11,665 nucleotides of DNA from Anaerolineaceae bacterium UBA5365 (GTDB taxonomy: Bacteria > Chloroflexota > Anaerolineae > Anaerolineales > Anaerolineaceae): contig DHPL01000003.1 in NCBI GenBank assembly GCA_002407905.1, positions 3,242-14,906 on the forward strand, read 5' to 3'. Both the position numbers and the translations under genes were made by a program. The notes under the pieces are model-generated. The model was not told the DNA's origin and ran no database searches. It saw only the letters and a list, made by a program, of their open reading frames with translations. Positions 1 to 6,273 of the stretch are shown here, piece after piece; the stretch's first letter is position 1; each line of letters starts with the position of its first letter.

Positions 1-357
1 GACCTCTACATCACTGCTATCGTACGCTGCGCCCCGCCAGCGAATAAGCCTTCGCCGGAAGAAATCCGGAATTGCCGGCCCTGGCTGCAAGCCGAGTTCA
101 AGCTTCTGCGTGATTTACAGGGAATTGTGCTCCTGGGCAAGCTGGCTTTCGATGGCTTGCGGGCCCTGCCGGCATTCGCTGCCTACAACTGGCGCGAGAC
201 CCGGTTTGGCCACGGGCTCTTTTACCCATCGCCGGATGGCCGCACGCCCTGGCTGCTCTGTTCCTATCATCCCAGCCTGCAAAATACCCAGACCGGCAAA
301 CTGACCCGGGAAATGTTCGCCGAGATTTGGCAGCGGGCCAAAGCGGAGCTGCATTGA
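1..357 (+). CDS. Type-5 uracil-DNA glycosylase (UdgB-like), 3' part
   Basis: This is the C-terminal 118 residues of a base-excision-repair enzyme that removes uracil and other deaminated bases from DNA; the 5' part lies outside the window. The frame is open from base 1 to the TGA at 355-357. Visible residues: C10 (in VRCAPPANKP) and C25 (in RNCRPW), which match the third and fourth cysteines of the iron-sulphur cluster in family 4/5 enzymes. The motif HPSLQNTQTGKLT near residues 89-101 is the signature of family 5 (UdgB) rather than family 4, where the corresponding motif is HPA-type. The first two cluster cysteines and the catalytic N-terminal motif cannot be seen. The stop codon overlaps the TTG start of the next gene, so the two are probably co-transcribed. 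The family call is from recalled motifs and is fairly firm; an intact upstream half is assumed. Confidence 0.9.
   Translation, partial: DLYITAIVRCAPPANKPSPEEIRNCRPWLQAEFKLLRDLQGIVLLGKLAFDGLRALPAFAAYNWRETRFGHGLFYPSPDGRTPWLLCSYHPSLQNTQTGKLTREMFAEIWQRAKAELH
345..348 (+). promoter_or_regulatory. Shine-Dalgarno that decides the HutD/kinase start
   Basis: GGAG stands 5 nt before the TTG at 354. That TTG overlaps the upstream TGA as TTGA, a standard coupling arrangement. The earlier in-frame TTG at 327 has no comparable site. Confidence 0.6.
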
Positions 358-1535
358 GAAGCCTTACCCTGGCGCAGGCAAAACACAGCGCTTGGAGCGG
401 CGGAGCAAGCCACGAACTGCTGATCTTGCCGCCTGGGGCGGATTATGGGCAACGGAATTTTGATTACCGGATCTCGATGGCGCGCATCGAAGAAACCGGT
501 ACATCTTTCACTGCCCTGCCTGGCTACGAGCGCTATTTAACAGGTCTGGACGGCAGCTTAAACCTGGAACATAACGGTGAACCCGTTTCACTCTGGCAGG
601 GGCAGGTGCTCCATTTTCAGGGAGAAGATGAGGTGATTTCTCACAGCACCGGGCGGGACCTCAACCTGATGCTTAAACGCGGTTTGCCCGGGCGGGTCTA
701 CTGGGCGCAAGGTGAGTTGCGCGGCCCGCTTTATGTTTTTGACCCGGATGCTGAAACCCTGCATACACTAGCTCCCGGCGAGGCTGCCAATTTTGGCCGC
801 GTGGCAGTCATCGATTTGAAAGCCGTAACTATGCCTGCCCAGATCAGCACACTGGTCGCGGGAATGCTGGAGAGGCCGGTGGGCAGCGGATTGAGCCAGG
901 CGCGGGTGATACGTTTTACTGATGCGGATAAAACCTGGTATCTCAAAATTGATCCATCTGAAGCACTGGCTCATGAGGCTGAGATGCTGGGCTGGCTTCA
1001 GGGCAAGCTCCCCGTCCCAGAGGTGATCGCCAGTTTGCCCAGGTATCTGCTGATGAGCGCTTTACCCGGCAAAGCAGCCTTCAGCGACGACTTGGAAAGC
1101 CTGCTGGAGGCGCTTTTTGATGGTTTGGACCAGCTGCGTGCGGTGCCGCTGGAGGGCTGCCCCCGCCAGCGCGGCATCGAAACGCAGCTGCGCGAGGCCC
1201 TGGCCAGGCTGGAGGGTGGACAAACTGACCCGCGGGTCGAAGACCCCTGGGGCATCTACCGCTACCTGGTGGATAATCAGCCGGCGGAAGTGCCTTGTTT
1301 CAATCATGGCGACTACTGCCTGCCCAATGTATTCATCCATGGTAGACGCGCCGTGGGTTTCATCGATCTGGGCAAGGCGGGAATTGGCAGCGCCTGGAAT
1401 GACCTGGCGCTGTGTTACCGCTCGTTCACGAAGAACTACCCCAATGCACCCAAGGATCTCTTCGGCACGGTTTGGGGCAGGCCCATCGATTGGGACCTGA
1501 TCCACTACTACATTCAGCTGGACGAACTAGCCTGA
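354..1535 (+). CDS. HutD/Ves-like domain fused to APH(3')-like kinase
   Basis: A 393-residue protein with two recognisable parts. Residues 1-160 resemble the HutD/Ves family (cupin-like, poorly understood): an MRSLTLAQAKHSAW start followed by GG, then the I-L-P-P, DYRISMARI and PGYERYL blocks in the usual order. Residues 165-393 resemble small-molecule kinases of the APH(3') type: YLKI with the putative ATP-binding K198, E208 in HEAEML, the catalytic loop HGDYCLPN (D320, N325), the metal-binding D338 in FIDLG, and the typical LDELA-like end. All key kinase residues are present, so activity is plausible, but the substrate is unknown and antibiotic resistance should not be assumed. The frame is continuous between the parts. 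The TTG at 354 was chosen because of GGAG at 345-348, the TTGA overlap with the glycosylase gene, and a family-like N-terminus; a TTG at 327 would add nine residues. Confidence 0.8.
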   Translation: MRSLTLAQAKHSAWSGGASHELLILPPGADYGQRNFDYRISMARIEETGTSFTALPGYERYLTGLDGSLNLEHNGEPVSLWQGQVLHFQGEDEVISHSTGRDLNLMLKRGLPGRVYWAQGELRGPLYVFDPDAETLHTLAPGEAANFGRVAVIDLKAVTMPAQISTLVAGMLERPVGSGLSQARVIRFTDADKTWYLKIDPSEALAHEAEMLGWLQGKLPVPEVIASLPRYLLMSALPGKAAFSDDLESLLEALFDGLDQLRAVPLEGCPRQRGIETQLREALARLEGGQTDPRVEDPWGIYRYLVDNQPAEVPCFNHGDYCLPNVFIHGRRAVGFIDLGKAGIGSAWNDLALCYRSFTKNYPNAPKDLFGTVWGRPIDWDLIHYYIQLDELA

Positions 1536-1661
1536 TTTCTTATCAGCATTAAGCGCGGCTTTGATTTCCGCGACGCTCATACCCCACGCCTGGTTGCCCT
1601 CTTCGAGCAAGTTGGCGCGCAGGCCCTGAATGATTTATTCGAAAGCTTGCGGATGTTCAAA
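1527..1661 (-). pseudogene. Decayed C-terminal tail of the DUF6985-like gene
   Basis: Immediately beyond the TGA of the 1657-2145 gene, the neighbouring minus-strand frame is protein-like. Dropping one T from the TTT run at 1659-1661 makes the reading pass from DILL into EHPQAFE. It then meets a TAA at 1635-1637 and continues as IIQGLRANLLEEGNQAWG and MSVAEIKAALNADKKSG to a TAG at 1527-1529. The composition (helix-like, charged, no clusters of rare residues) looks like former coding sequence carrying two lesions. Alternatives: a separate 17-codon micro-ORF starting at the ATG at 1580, sequencing error at the T-run, or chance. The segment ends inside the last codons of the convergent kinase gene. 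I see no terminator between 1536 and 1656. Confidence 0.4.
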
Positions 1662-2145
1662 GCAGGATATCGCGCGTGCCCACTTCAACCAGGGCATCGC
1701 CTTCAAAGCGCACGGCCAGCCCACCCTGATGGTCCCAGGCACAATCCGCCAGAAAGCCCACGGTTGGCTCCTGCCGGCCTTTCAGGAAGACCAGTTCCAG
1801 GGGTGTGACCAGAGGGTAAAGTTCTTCCAATCGCTTGATCTCCGGGACGAGCCGGGCGGCATCCTGGGGGTCGGGCAGGGCGGCCCGGAACTCCGCCGCC
1901 ATCACCTCGTAATAACGGAAGGCGGCGCGTTCGATGCGGAAAATCCGGTTGGCGAAGTTATCGAAGAAGCCCTGGTAGGCCAGAACCTGGTGGTGGTCAA
2001 AAACGCCCTGCTCGTCCCCCTGAAACAGGAGCATCAAGCTGCATTCGCGGCCGAAGATCGTCAGTTTTACCAGTTTGGTCCAGGCACCAAGGTAGCGCAG
2101 CTGGCCAAAGAGGATGTGTTCCATGGTTTTGATTTCTCTGGCCAT
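1657..2145 (-). CDS. DUF6985-like protein of unknown function
   Basis: A 162-residue soluble protein without signal peptide or membrane segment. The C-terminal block, residues 129-162, has the pattern VGFLADCAWDHQGGLAVRF followed by an acidic turn and VEVGTRDILL. This recalls the G-L-L-F-D-C-x-W-D ... G-L-x-V-x-F ... E-V-G-x-x-D-I pattern I associate with DUF6985/DUF2004-type proteins; the assignment is from memory and only moderately sure. The function of that family is not established. The ATG at 2145 directly follows the TAA of the sirtuin gene (2146-2148), and GGAGG lies 5 nt before it inside the end of that gene, so translation is probably coupled. The stop may be premature: protein-like sequence continues downstream in another frame. 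It is the last gene of the minus-strand run. Confidence 0.6.
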   Translation of the reverse strand: MAREIKTMEHILFGQLRYLGAWTKLVKLTIFGRECSLMLLFQGDEQGVFDHHQVLAYQGFFDNFANRIFRIERAAFRYYEVMAAEFRAALPDPQDAARLVPEIKRLEELYPLVTPLELVFLKGRQEPTVGFLADCAWDHQGGLAVRFEGDALVEVGTRDILL

Positions 2146-2910
2146 TTATTCCTCCCGGGCGATTTCCCAGAGGATCGCATCGATGTCGCCGCGCAGCAGA
2201 TGCGTGGCCTGATAATCGTAAGGCGTGGGCATATGGTTGATGATCACCAGCGTCCGCCCGCGGAAGAGGTCCACCAGGCCGGCAGCCGGGTAAACCAATA
2301 GCGAGGTACCGCCAACGATGAGCATCTCGGCCTTCCGCGCGGCCCAGCTGGCGGCTTGCAGGATGGCCGGGTCCAATTGCTCCTCGTAAAGCACAACATC
2401 CGGCCGCACCCGCCCCTGGCAGACTGCGCAAAGGGGAACGCCCTGATGAACCCCGGCGCTGGCCTCAGCTTCATCCAGGGTGTAGGCTTTTTGGCATTTC
2501 TCACAGTAGAAACGGTAGGTATTGCCGTGGAGTTCGATCACATTCTCGGACCCGGCGGCCTGATGCAGGCCATCGATGTTCTGGGTGATCAGCGCTTGCA
2601 GCTTGCCCGCTGCCTCCAGCTTGGCCAGGGCCAGGTGCGCGCGGTTGGGCTGGGCCTGACGGGCGATGAGATTGCCAAAATGGTAGCTGAAGAACTCACG
2701 CGGGTGCCTCAGGTAGAAACTGCGGCTCAGCATTTCCTCCGGTGTGTAAGCAGAGGCGTGTTTCTGGTTGTAGAGCCCGGTGGCGGAGCGAAAATCCGGT
2801 ATGCCCGAGGCCGTGGAAACACCGGCACCGCCGAAGAAAACAGTGTAATCGCTTTCCCGTAGGGCGAACTTGACGGCTTGGATTTTTTCGCTTTCAGTAG
2901 GGTTGGGCAT
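2146..2910 (-). CDS. Sir2-family NAD-dependent protein deacylase
   Basis: A 254-residue sirtuin, a normal single-domain bacterial length. Such enzymes remove acetyl or other acyl groups from lysines using NAD, giving nicotinamide and O-acyl-ADP-ribose. Visible motifs: the NAD-binding GAGVSTASGIPDFRS (28-42), TQNIDGLH (109-116) with N111 and D113, the catalytic H128 in ELHGN, a zinc ribbon C136-x2-C139 and C161-x2-C164, and GTSLLVYPA (201-209). The region after the first motif (TGLYNQ ... YTPEEMLSRSF) does not show the Tyr/Arg pair typical of CobB/SIRT5-like desuccinylases, so deacetylation seems likelier. The ATG at 2910 has only a weak upstream GAG. It sits 33 nt after the methyltransferase stop and directly before the DUF6985-like gene, probably in one transcript. 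Confidence 0.95.
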   Translation of the reverse strand: MPNPTESEKIQAVKFALRESDYTVFFGGAGVSTASGIPDFRSATGLYNQKHASAYTPEEMLSRSFYLRHPREFFSYHFGNLIARQAQPNRAHLALAKLEAAGKLQALITQNIDGLHQAAGSENVIELHGNTYRFYCEKCQKAYTLDEAEASAGVHQGVPLCAVCQGRVRPDVVLYEEQLDPAILQAASWAARKAEMLIVGGTSLLVYPAAGLVDLFRGRTLVIINHMPTPYDYQATHLLRGDIDAILWEIAREE

Positions 2911-2943
2911 AGCTCAATTCTAAGCCATACCGCGGGCCTGGGC

Positions 2944-3702
2944 TTAAGCGCCTTTACGCGCCGCGATCCACACCCGCCCATCCTGGCTGCCCAGAGGGCT
3001 CATCAGGCGCGGGTCGCCAGTGACATGCAGGGTGGTCAGGCCGGCAGCCCCCAGCAGGAGCAAAATGTCATCGATCGCGTAGCCGCGCTCCCGGTGGCTC
3101 TCCTCAAAATGCCGCCAGGCCTTGCCATCGCGCTCGAACATGATCAGGCGCATGGTGGCGATGCTGTTTTCATAATCGCAGGTGTTCTCCGCGAACTCAA
3201 TGTAGTCGGCGGTTTCCTGCTGCAGGTAATAAGGAAAGCGCTGCCACTGGACGGTAATGCCGTAGATGGTGTTCATGTCAAAAAGAAAGTAGCCGCCCGG
3301 TGCCAGATGGGCGGCAACCTGCTTGAAGGCCGCGGCCAATTCTTCAACGTGCAGGAGGTAATTCAAGCTATCGAACCAGGAGGTGACGCAATCGAATTCC
3401 TGGCCCAGATCGAAGCGGGTCATATCGCCCTGCACCCAGCTTAGTTTCAAGCCGCGTGCCTTGGCTTCGGCCTGCCCAAGGGCCAGGAACCGCGCGCTCT
3501 GGTCCAGGCCGGTGACCTGCAAACCTACCTCGGCTTGGGCCAGGGCAAACTCTCCGCTGCCGCAAGCCAGATCGAGCAGGGTTTGGGGCTGAAAGTCCAG
3601 CAATTCCAGCCAACGCGGGAAAACCTCGCTGATCACCCGGCGGGTGAATTGGGTGTAGGGGCCGCTTTGATAGTGTTTCGCGAAACGATCGTAGATGGGC
3701 AT
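2944..3702 (-). CDS. Class I SAM-dependent methyltransferase
   Basis: A 252-residue Rossmann-fold methyltransferase. Visible: motif I LLDLACGSGEFA (42-53), which binds S-adenosylmethionine; the acidic residue D67 at the end of strand 2 (GLDQS); GDM (92-94); WFDSLNYLL (109-117); and the post-motif LAPGGYFLFDMNT (133-145). The FDSLNYL and FDMNT pattern is common in small bacterial methyltransferases of the type-11/25 group whose substrates are unknown. There is no signal peptide or extra domain. No convincing Shine-Dalgarno precedes the ATG at 3702, so translation may depend on the upstream gene, whose stop is 23 nt away. Downstream, the sirtuin starts after 33 nt. The substrate cannot be deduced from sequence. 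Confidence 0.88.
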   Translation of the reverse strand: MPIYDRFAKHYQSGPYTQFTRRVISEVFPRWLELLDFQPQTLLDLACGSGEFALAQAEVGLQVTGLDQSARFLALGQAEAKARGLKLSWVQGDMTRFDLGQEFDCVTSWFDSLNYLLHVEELAAAFKQVAAHLAPGGYFLFDMNTIYGITVQWQRFPYYLQQETADYIEFAENTCDYENSIATMRLIMFERDGKAWRHFEESHRERGYAIDDILLLLGAAGLTTLHVTGDPRLMSPLGSQDGRVWIAARKGA

Positions 3703-3725
3703 GGCTTAATTGTACTGTGCCACAG

Positions 3726-4541
3726 CTAGGCTGCAGGCTTGCGCCCGTGTACCATCACGTGCTCGCTGTAGCTTAAATATTCCGGCCGTTCGCAAAGCGC
3801 GATGGCCAGGTCCAGCCAGGCCTGGCGGACGTTTGGGCTCTGCTCCAGCCACTTGCCTTCAAATGCGGCCAAAATACTTTCCTGGCCAAAGATGTGCTGG
3901 TCTTCCAGGCCAAAGCGCTGCATGAAGGGCAGAATGTCGCCCTGACGGATGAAGAAAGCCTGGGTGAAGGCGGCACCGCCATAGCTTTCATCCTGAAGCA
4001 GCGCATCCAGGAAGGGGGATTCAACCGTTTCATTGATCCACCAGGGGGCGCGGGTCATGTAGAAAATGATGCCCGAGAAGAGCAAGAGGAAGGATGCAAA
4101 CACCCGTCCGCCTGGTTTGGTGAGCAAGAGCGCGTTGGTCATCGCGGCTCCGCGCTCGCTTTCCTGCAAGAGGTGGTAGAGCGGGCCCATCACCAGCACG
4201 TGATCGAACTGGCGCCCGTTGAGCAGTTTGGGGGCATCCAAAATGTCGCCCTGCATGGCTTCAAGCGCCAAGCCCTGGCTCTCGGCTTTGGCGAGGGCAA
4301 AATCGATATGTACTTCGCTGAGGTCCATCAGGGTCACCTGGCAGCCAAGCTCGGCCAACGACAGCGCGTACCGCCCCGGGCCGCCGCCCAGGTCCAATAC
4401 GCTGTCCCCGGGCTGGATGTAGCGCAGCAGCTGGTGTTTGGTGACCAGAAACTCAGACGGATGACGGTCCAGGCGGGCCCATTCGTAATAGGGGTCCTGG
4501 TTGTAAAAATCGCGCACGATCCTGGTGATCTCTTCGCTCAT
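3726..4541 (-). CDS. Class I SAM-dependent methyltransferase
   Basis: A 271-residue methyltransferase, the first gene of the minus-strand cluster and not closely similar to its neighbour at 2944-3702. Visible: YYEWARLDRHPSEF (18-31), an N-terminal block seen in one bacterial family; motif I VLDLGGGPGRYA (48-59); D73 at the end of strand 2; GDI (98-100); the family-typical MGPLYHLL (118-125); KPGGRVFASF (142-151); and an HVMVHGRK end. The ATG at 4541 has GGAGG 5 nt upstream. The open frame continues upstream to 5207, but that part only mirrors the exonuclease gene on the other strand and lacks methyltransferase features, so it is excluded. The substrate is unknown; methylation of a small molecule is as likely as of RNA or protein. 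Confidence 0.88.
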   Translation of the reverse strand: MSEEITRIVRDFYNQDPYYEWARLDRHPSEFLVTKHQLLRYIQPGDSVLDLGGGPGRYALSLAELGCQVTLMDLSEVHIDFALAKAESQGLALEAMQGDILDAPKLLNGRQFDHVLVMGPLYHLLQESERGAAMTNALLLTKPGGRVFASFLLLFSGIIFYMTRAPWWINETVESPFLDALLQDESYGGAAFTQAFFIRQGDILPFMQRFGLEDQHIFGQESILAAFEGKWLEQSPNVRQAWLDLAIALCERPEYLSYSEHVMVHGRKPAA

Positions 4542-4546
4542 CGCTG

Positions 4547-4551
4547 CCTCC
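4547..4551 (-). promoter_or_regulatory. Shine-Dalgarno that decides the methyltransferase start
   Basis: CCTCC on the plus strand reads GGAGG on the minus strand, 5 nt before the ATG at 4541. This supports a 271-residue protein over the 493-residue frame that begins inside the exonuclease gene. Confidence 0.75.
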
Positions 4552-4569
4552 GCTTGCGTTAATGGCATG

Positions 4570-4575
4570 ATTTTA
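4570..4575 (-). promoter_or_regulatory. Possible -10 box for the minus-strand cluster
   Basis: TAAAAT on the minus strand lies about 28 nt before the ATG at 4541. A matching -35 at the right spacing is poor (AATTCA, 17 bp away), so this is a weak candidate. It sits in the 153-bp divergent gap 4542-4694, where some promoter for this operon must lie. Confidence 0.25.
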
Positions 4576-4672
4576 ACGCACGCAGCCTGCCATGAATTTA
4601 TTTTCCCCGCGATCTGCCACGCGGCATAGCATATGGGCGCGTTTTCGTTAGCCCGGGGGCATCCGGGCTGGG

Positions 4673-4678
4673 TATAAT
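4673..4678 (+). promoter_or_regulatory. Possible -10 box for the exonuclease gene
   Basis: A perfect TATAAT stands 16 nt before the ATG at 4695, with an AGGA site at 4687-4690 between them. No good -35 is visible, and the leader would be only about 10 nt. A fair candidate, not proven. Confidence 0.4.
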
Positions 4679-4694
4679 TCCCAGCGAGGAAGCC

Positions 4695-5267
4695 ATGCCA
4701 AGTTATCCAGTTGCCAACCCCAGCATTCATCAGCGTGCCCGCGAAGTGCTCGCCCTGCAGCCCCTCTTCCTGGACACCGAGACCACCGGTACCGGTCCGG
4801 GCGACCTGATCATCGAAGTGGGCATTGTGGATGCCCAGGGAAATGAGCTTTTTAATAGCCTGGTGAACCCCGGCATTCCCATCCCAGCTGAATCCAGCGC
4901 GGTAAACGGGATCACTAATGCCGATGTGGCCGATGAACCCAAGTGGCCGCAAGTATGGCCCAAGGTGGAGGAGATCCTGAAGGGGCGGGCAATCGGGATC
5001 TACAATGCAGATTTCGATATCCGCCTGCTGCGCCAGAGCAATGTTGCCCACGGGCTGCCCTGGACTTTGGATGCGGACCAGGCCTTTTGTATGATGAAGA
5101 TGTTCGCCGCCTGGTATGGGGAATGGAACCCGCGCTACAACGGCTTCAAAGCCCACAAACTGGAGTTTGCCGGCCAGCTTTGCGGTTTGAAGGAGCAAAA
5201 CACGCACAAAGCCGCGGACGATGCCCGGCTCACGGCGGAACTTTTACGCTACCTGGCTGCCCAGTAG
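4695..5267 (+). CDS. DEDDh 3'-5' exonuclease (DnaQ-like)
   Basis: A 190-residue single-domain exonuclease of the DnaQ/RNase T superfamily, which removes nucleotides from 3' ends using two metal ions. Visible: ExoI FLDTETTG with D27 and E29; ExoII NADFDIRLL (104-112) with D106; ExoIII HKAADDARLT (171-180) with H171 and D176, the spacing expected of the DEDDh type. The full catalytic set is present. There is no polymerase-binding, helicase or BRCT segment, so it is a stand-alone nuclease for DNA or RNA; which one cannot be told, and a role as polymerase proofreader is not supported by context. The ATG at 4695 has an AGGA site 4 nt upstream. The gene is divergent from the methyltransferase cluster, and its stop codon abuts that of the hydrolase gene on the other strand. 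Confidence 0.9.
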   Translation: MPSYPVANPSIHQRAREVLALQPLFLDTETTGTGPGDLIIEVGIVDAQGNELFNSLVNPGIPIPAESSAVNGITNADVADEPKWPQVWPKVEEILKGRAIGIYNADFDIRLLRQSNVAHGLPWTLDADQAFCMMKMFAAWYGEWNPRYNGFKAHKLEFAGQLCGLKEQNTHKAADDARLTAELLRYLAAQ

Positions 5268-6155
5268 TTAAGCCAACAATTCTTCCATAATCGGGTTGAA
5301 GTAAGTTAGGAAATCCTGAGGGAAAAAGTGGCCGGCATCCGCCATGGTCACCAGTTTCGCGTCCACGCCGCCTTTGGCAAGTTCTGCCTGCAGGGCTGCG
5401 GCAGCGCCGTAAAATCGGTCTGCGGTGCCGATCGAAAATCGGTATTTCCCATCTGGTTTGAATAAAGGCATAAACGCCGCGGGGTCAGAAAATGCCGGCA
5501 TAACCCCAAAATAGGGCAGGCTGTATCTGGCTGCCAGTTTGAGCGCGATCACCCCGCCCTGGGAACTGCCGATGATGGCATCCAGGCTCGGCAGGCTGGC
5601 GCCCAGCAGGCCTTCCACATCCCGGATGGCCTGCTCGTGGTCGTCCCAGCAGAAGCCCTCGCTGCTGGAAGGCTGGGAGGATTGGATGAAGAGCATCTCC
5701 AGGTCCGGTAAGAGCGGCTGGAAATACTTTTGGTAATTGGCGGCCTTGTCGCCGCGCCAATGCAAATTGAGCACCCGCCGGCTGGCATTTGCCGGGCCCG
5801 CGCGCAGCAGGACGGCTTGCGCGCCTTGGCTGGAACGCAATAATGCTGCTTCCATCGCGTCCCGAAAGGCAGTAAAGCTGGGTTCGCCGCGGATGGCAGC
5901 GAAATCCGTTTCCGCGTCGAGGGTGCGCGGCGACCACCATATGCCGGATCGCAGCGCGTCCTGCATCGCTTGCTCTGCCCCGGCAGTGTTTTTCAGCAGT
6001 CCGTTAAAGCATAGCTGCCAGTAGAGCCACTGGGCTTTTTGGTCGGGAAAGCGGTCTTTGTCCGCCTCGATCCGTGCCAAGGCTGACTGGTATTCTCCCT
6101 TAGCATAGGAGGCGAATACGCTCCTTTGAAACGCATCAAAATCACGCCTTTGCAT
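5268..6155 (-). CDS. Alpha/beta hydrolase with helical N-terminal region
   Basis: A 295-residue, probably cytosolic protein. Residues 1-110 are helical and TPR-like in look (ASYAKGEYQSALARIEADKDRFP, split by alternating Ala/aromatic residues, then a tryptophan-rich turn). Residues 125-295 form a serine-hydrolase domain with strand-rich RVLNLHWRGD, the nucleophile elbow GSSQGG (S198), a probable acid D246 in IGTADRF, and a histidine H276 in ADAGHFFP. The triad order is correct and its spacing plausible. Such a domain suggests an esterase or peptidase; the substrate is unknown. The ATG at 6155 is supported by GGAG 6 nt upstream; an in-frame GTG at 6221 would push the start into the arsR-type promoter. 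Its stop directly abuts the exonuclease stop (convergent), leaving no room for a separate terminator. Confidence 0.8.
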   Translation of the reverse strand: MQRRDFDAFQRSVFASYAKGEYQSALARIEADKDRFPDQKAQWLYWQLCFNGLLKNTAGAEQAMQDALRSGIWWSPRTLDAETDFAAIRGEPSFTAFRDAMEAALLRSSQGAQAVLLRAGPANASRRVLNLHWRGDKAANYQKYFQPLLPDLEMLFIQSSQPSSSEGFCWDDHEQAIRDVEGLLGASLPSLDAIIGSSQGGVIALKLAARYSLPYFGVMPAFSDPAAFMPLFKPDGKYRFSIGTADRFYGAAAALQAELAKGGVDAKLVTMADAGHFFPQDFLTYFNPIMEELLA

Positions 6156-6161
6156 TGTTCT

Positions 6162-6165
6162 CTCC
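6162..6165 (-). promoter_or_regulatory. Shine-Dalgarno that decides the hydrolase start
   Basis: CTCC on the plus strand reads GGAG (within GGGGAGA) on the minus strand, 6 nt before the ATG at 6155. It favours this start over the GTG at 6221, which has no such site. Confidence 0.65.
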
Positions 6166-6205
6166 CCGGTAAAACGAAGACTGACAGTTAAATTGTAATT
6201 TACCC

Positions 6206-6234
6206 TTGCCGGACAATCCACTTTGGTATATTAT
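6206..6234 (+). promoter_or_regulatory. Promoter of the metal-resistance operon
   Basis: TTGCCG at 6206-6211 and TATTAT at 6229-6234 are separated by 17 bp, a good sigma-70-like pair. An overlapping alternative -10 is TATATT at 6227-6232. The repeats of the probable operator begin within this -10 box and run over the expected transcription start. Confidence 0.6.
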
Positions 6235-6260
6235 ATGAACATATGAACACTTACTCATAT
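6233..6260 (+). promoter_or_regulatory. Probable ArsR/SmtB-type operator
   Basis: Two tandem copies of ATATGAAC (6233-6240 and 6241-6248) are followed by an imperfect inverted repeat, ATATGA (6241-6246) and TCATAT (6255-6260), with 8 bp between the arms. ATATGAAC-type palindromes are typical binding sites of SmtB/CadC/CzrA repressors. Its position from the -10 box to just before the AAAGGAG site (6261-6267) fits repression by blocking polymerase. The adjacent repressor gene makes autoregulation likely; metal binding would release it. Confidence 0.65.
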
Positions 6261-6273
6261 AAAGGAGATCGCC

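Noticed and set aside
354..1535. Aminoglycoside resistance gene
   Set aside because: Only the fold and catalytic residues are supported; the HutD/Ves-like part and the chromosomal context give no reason to assume an antibiotic substrate.
1630..2301. Long plus-strand open frame (223 residues)
   Set aside because: It mirrors the sirtuin and DUF6985-like genes; both of those show family motifs, this one none.
3894..4562. Plus-strand open frame of 222 residues
   Set aside because: It is a shadow of the 3726-4541 methyltransferase with no recognisable domain.
4542..5207. In-frame N-terminal extension of the methyltransferase (to 493 residues)
   Set aside because: It is antisense to the well-supported exonuclease gene, lacks methyltransferase features, and the ATG at 4541 has a GGAGG site.
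6156..6221. GTG start at 6221 for the hydrolase
   Set aside because: No Shine-Dalgarno site, and it would overlap the metal-operon promoter; the ATG at 6155 has a good GGAG.
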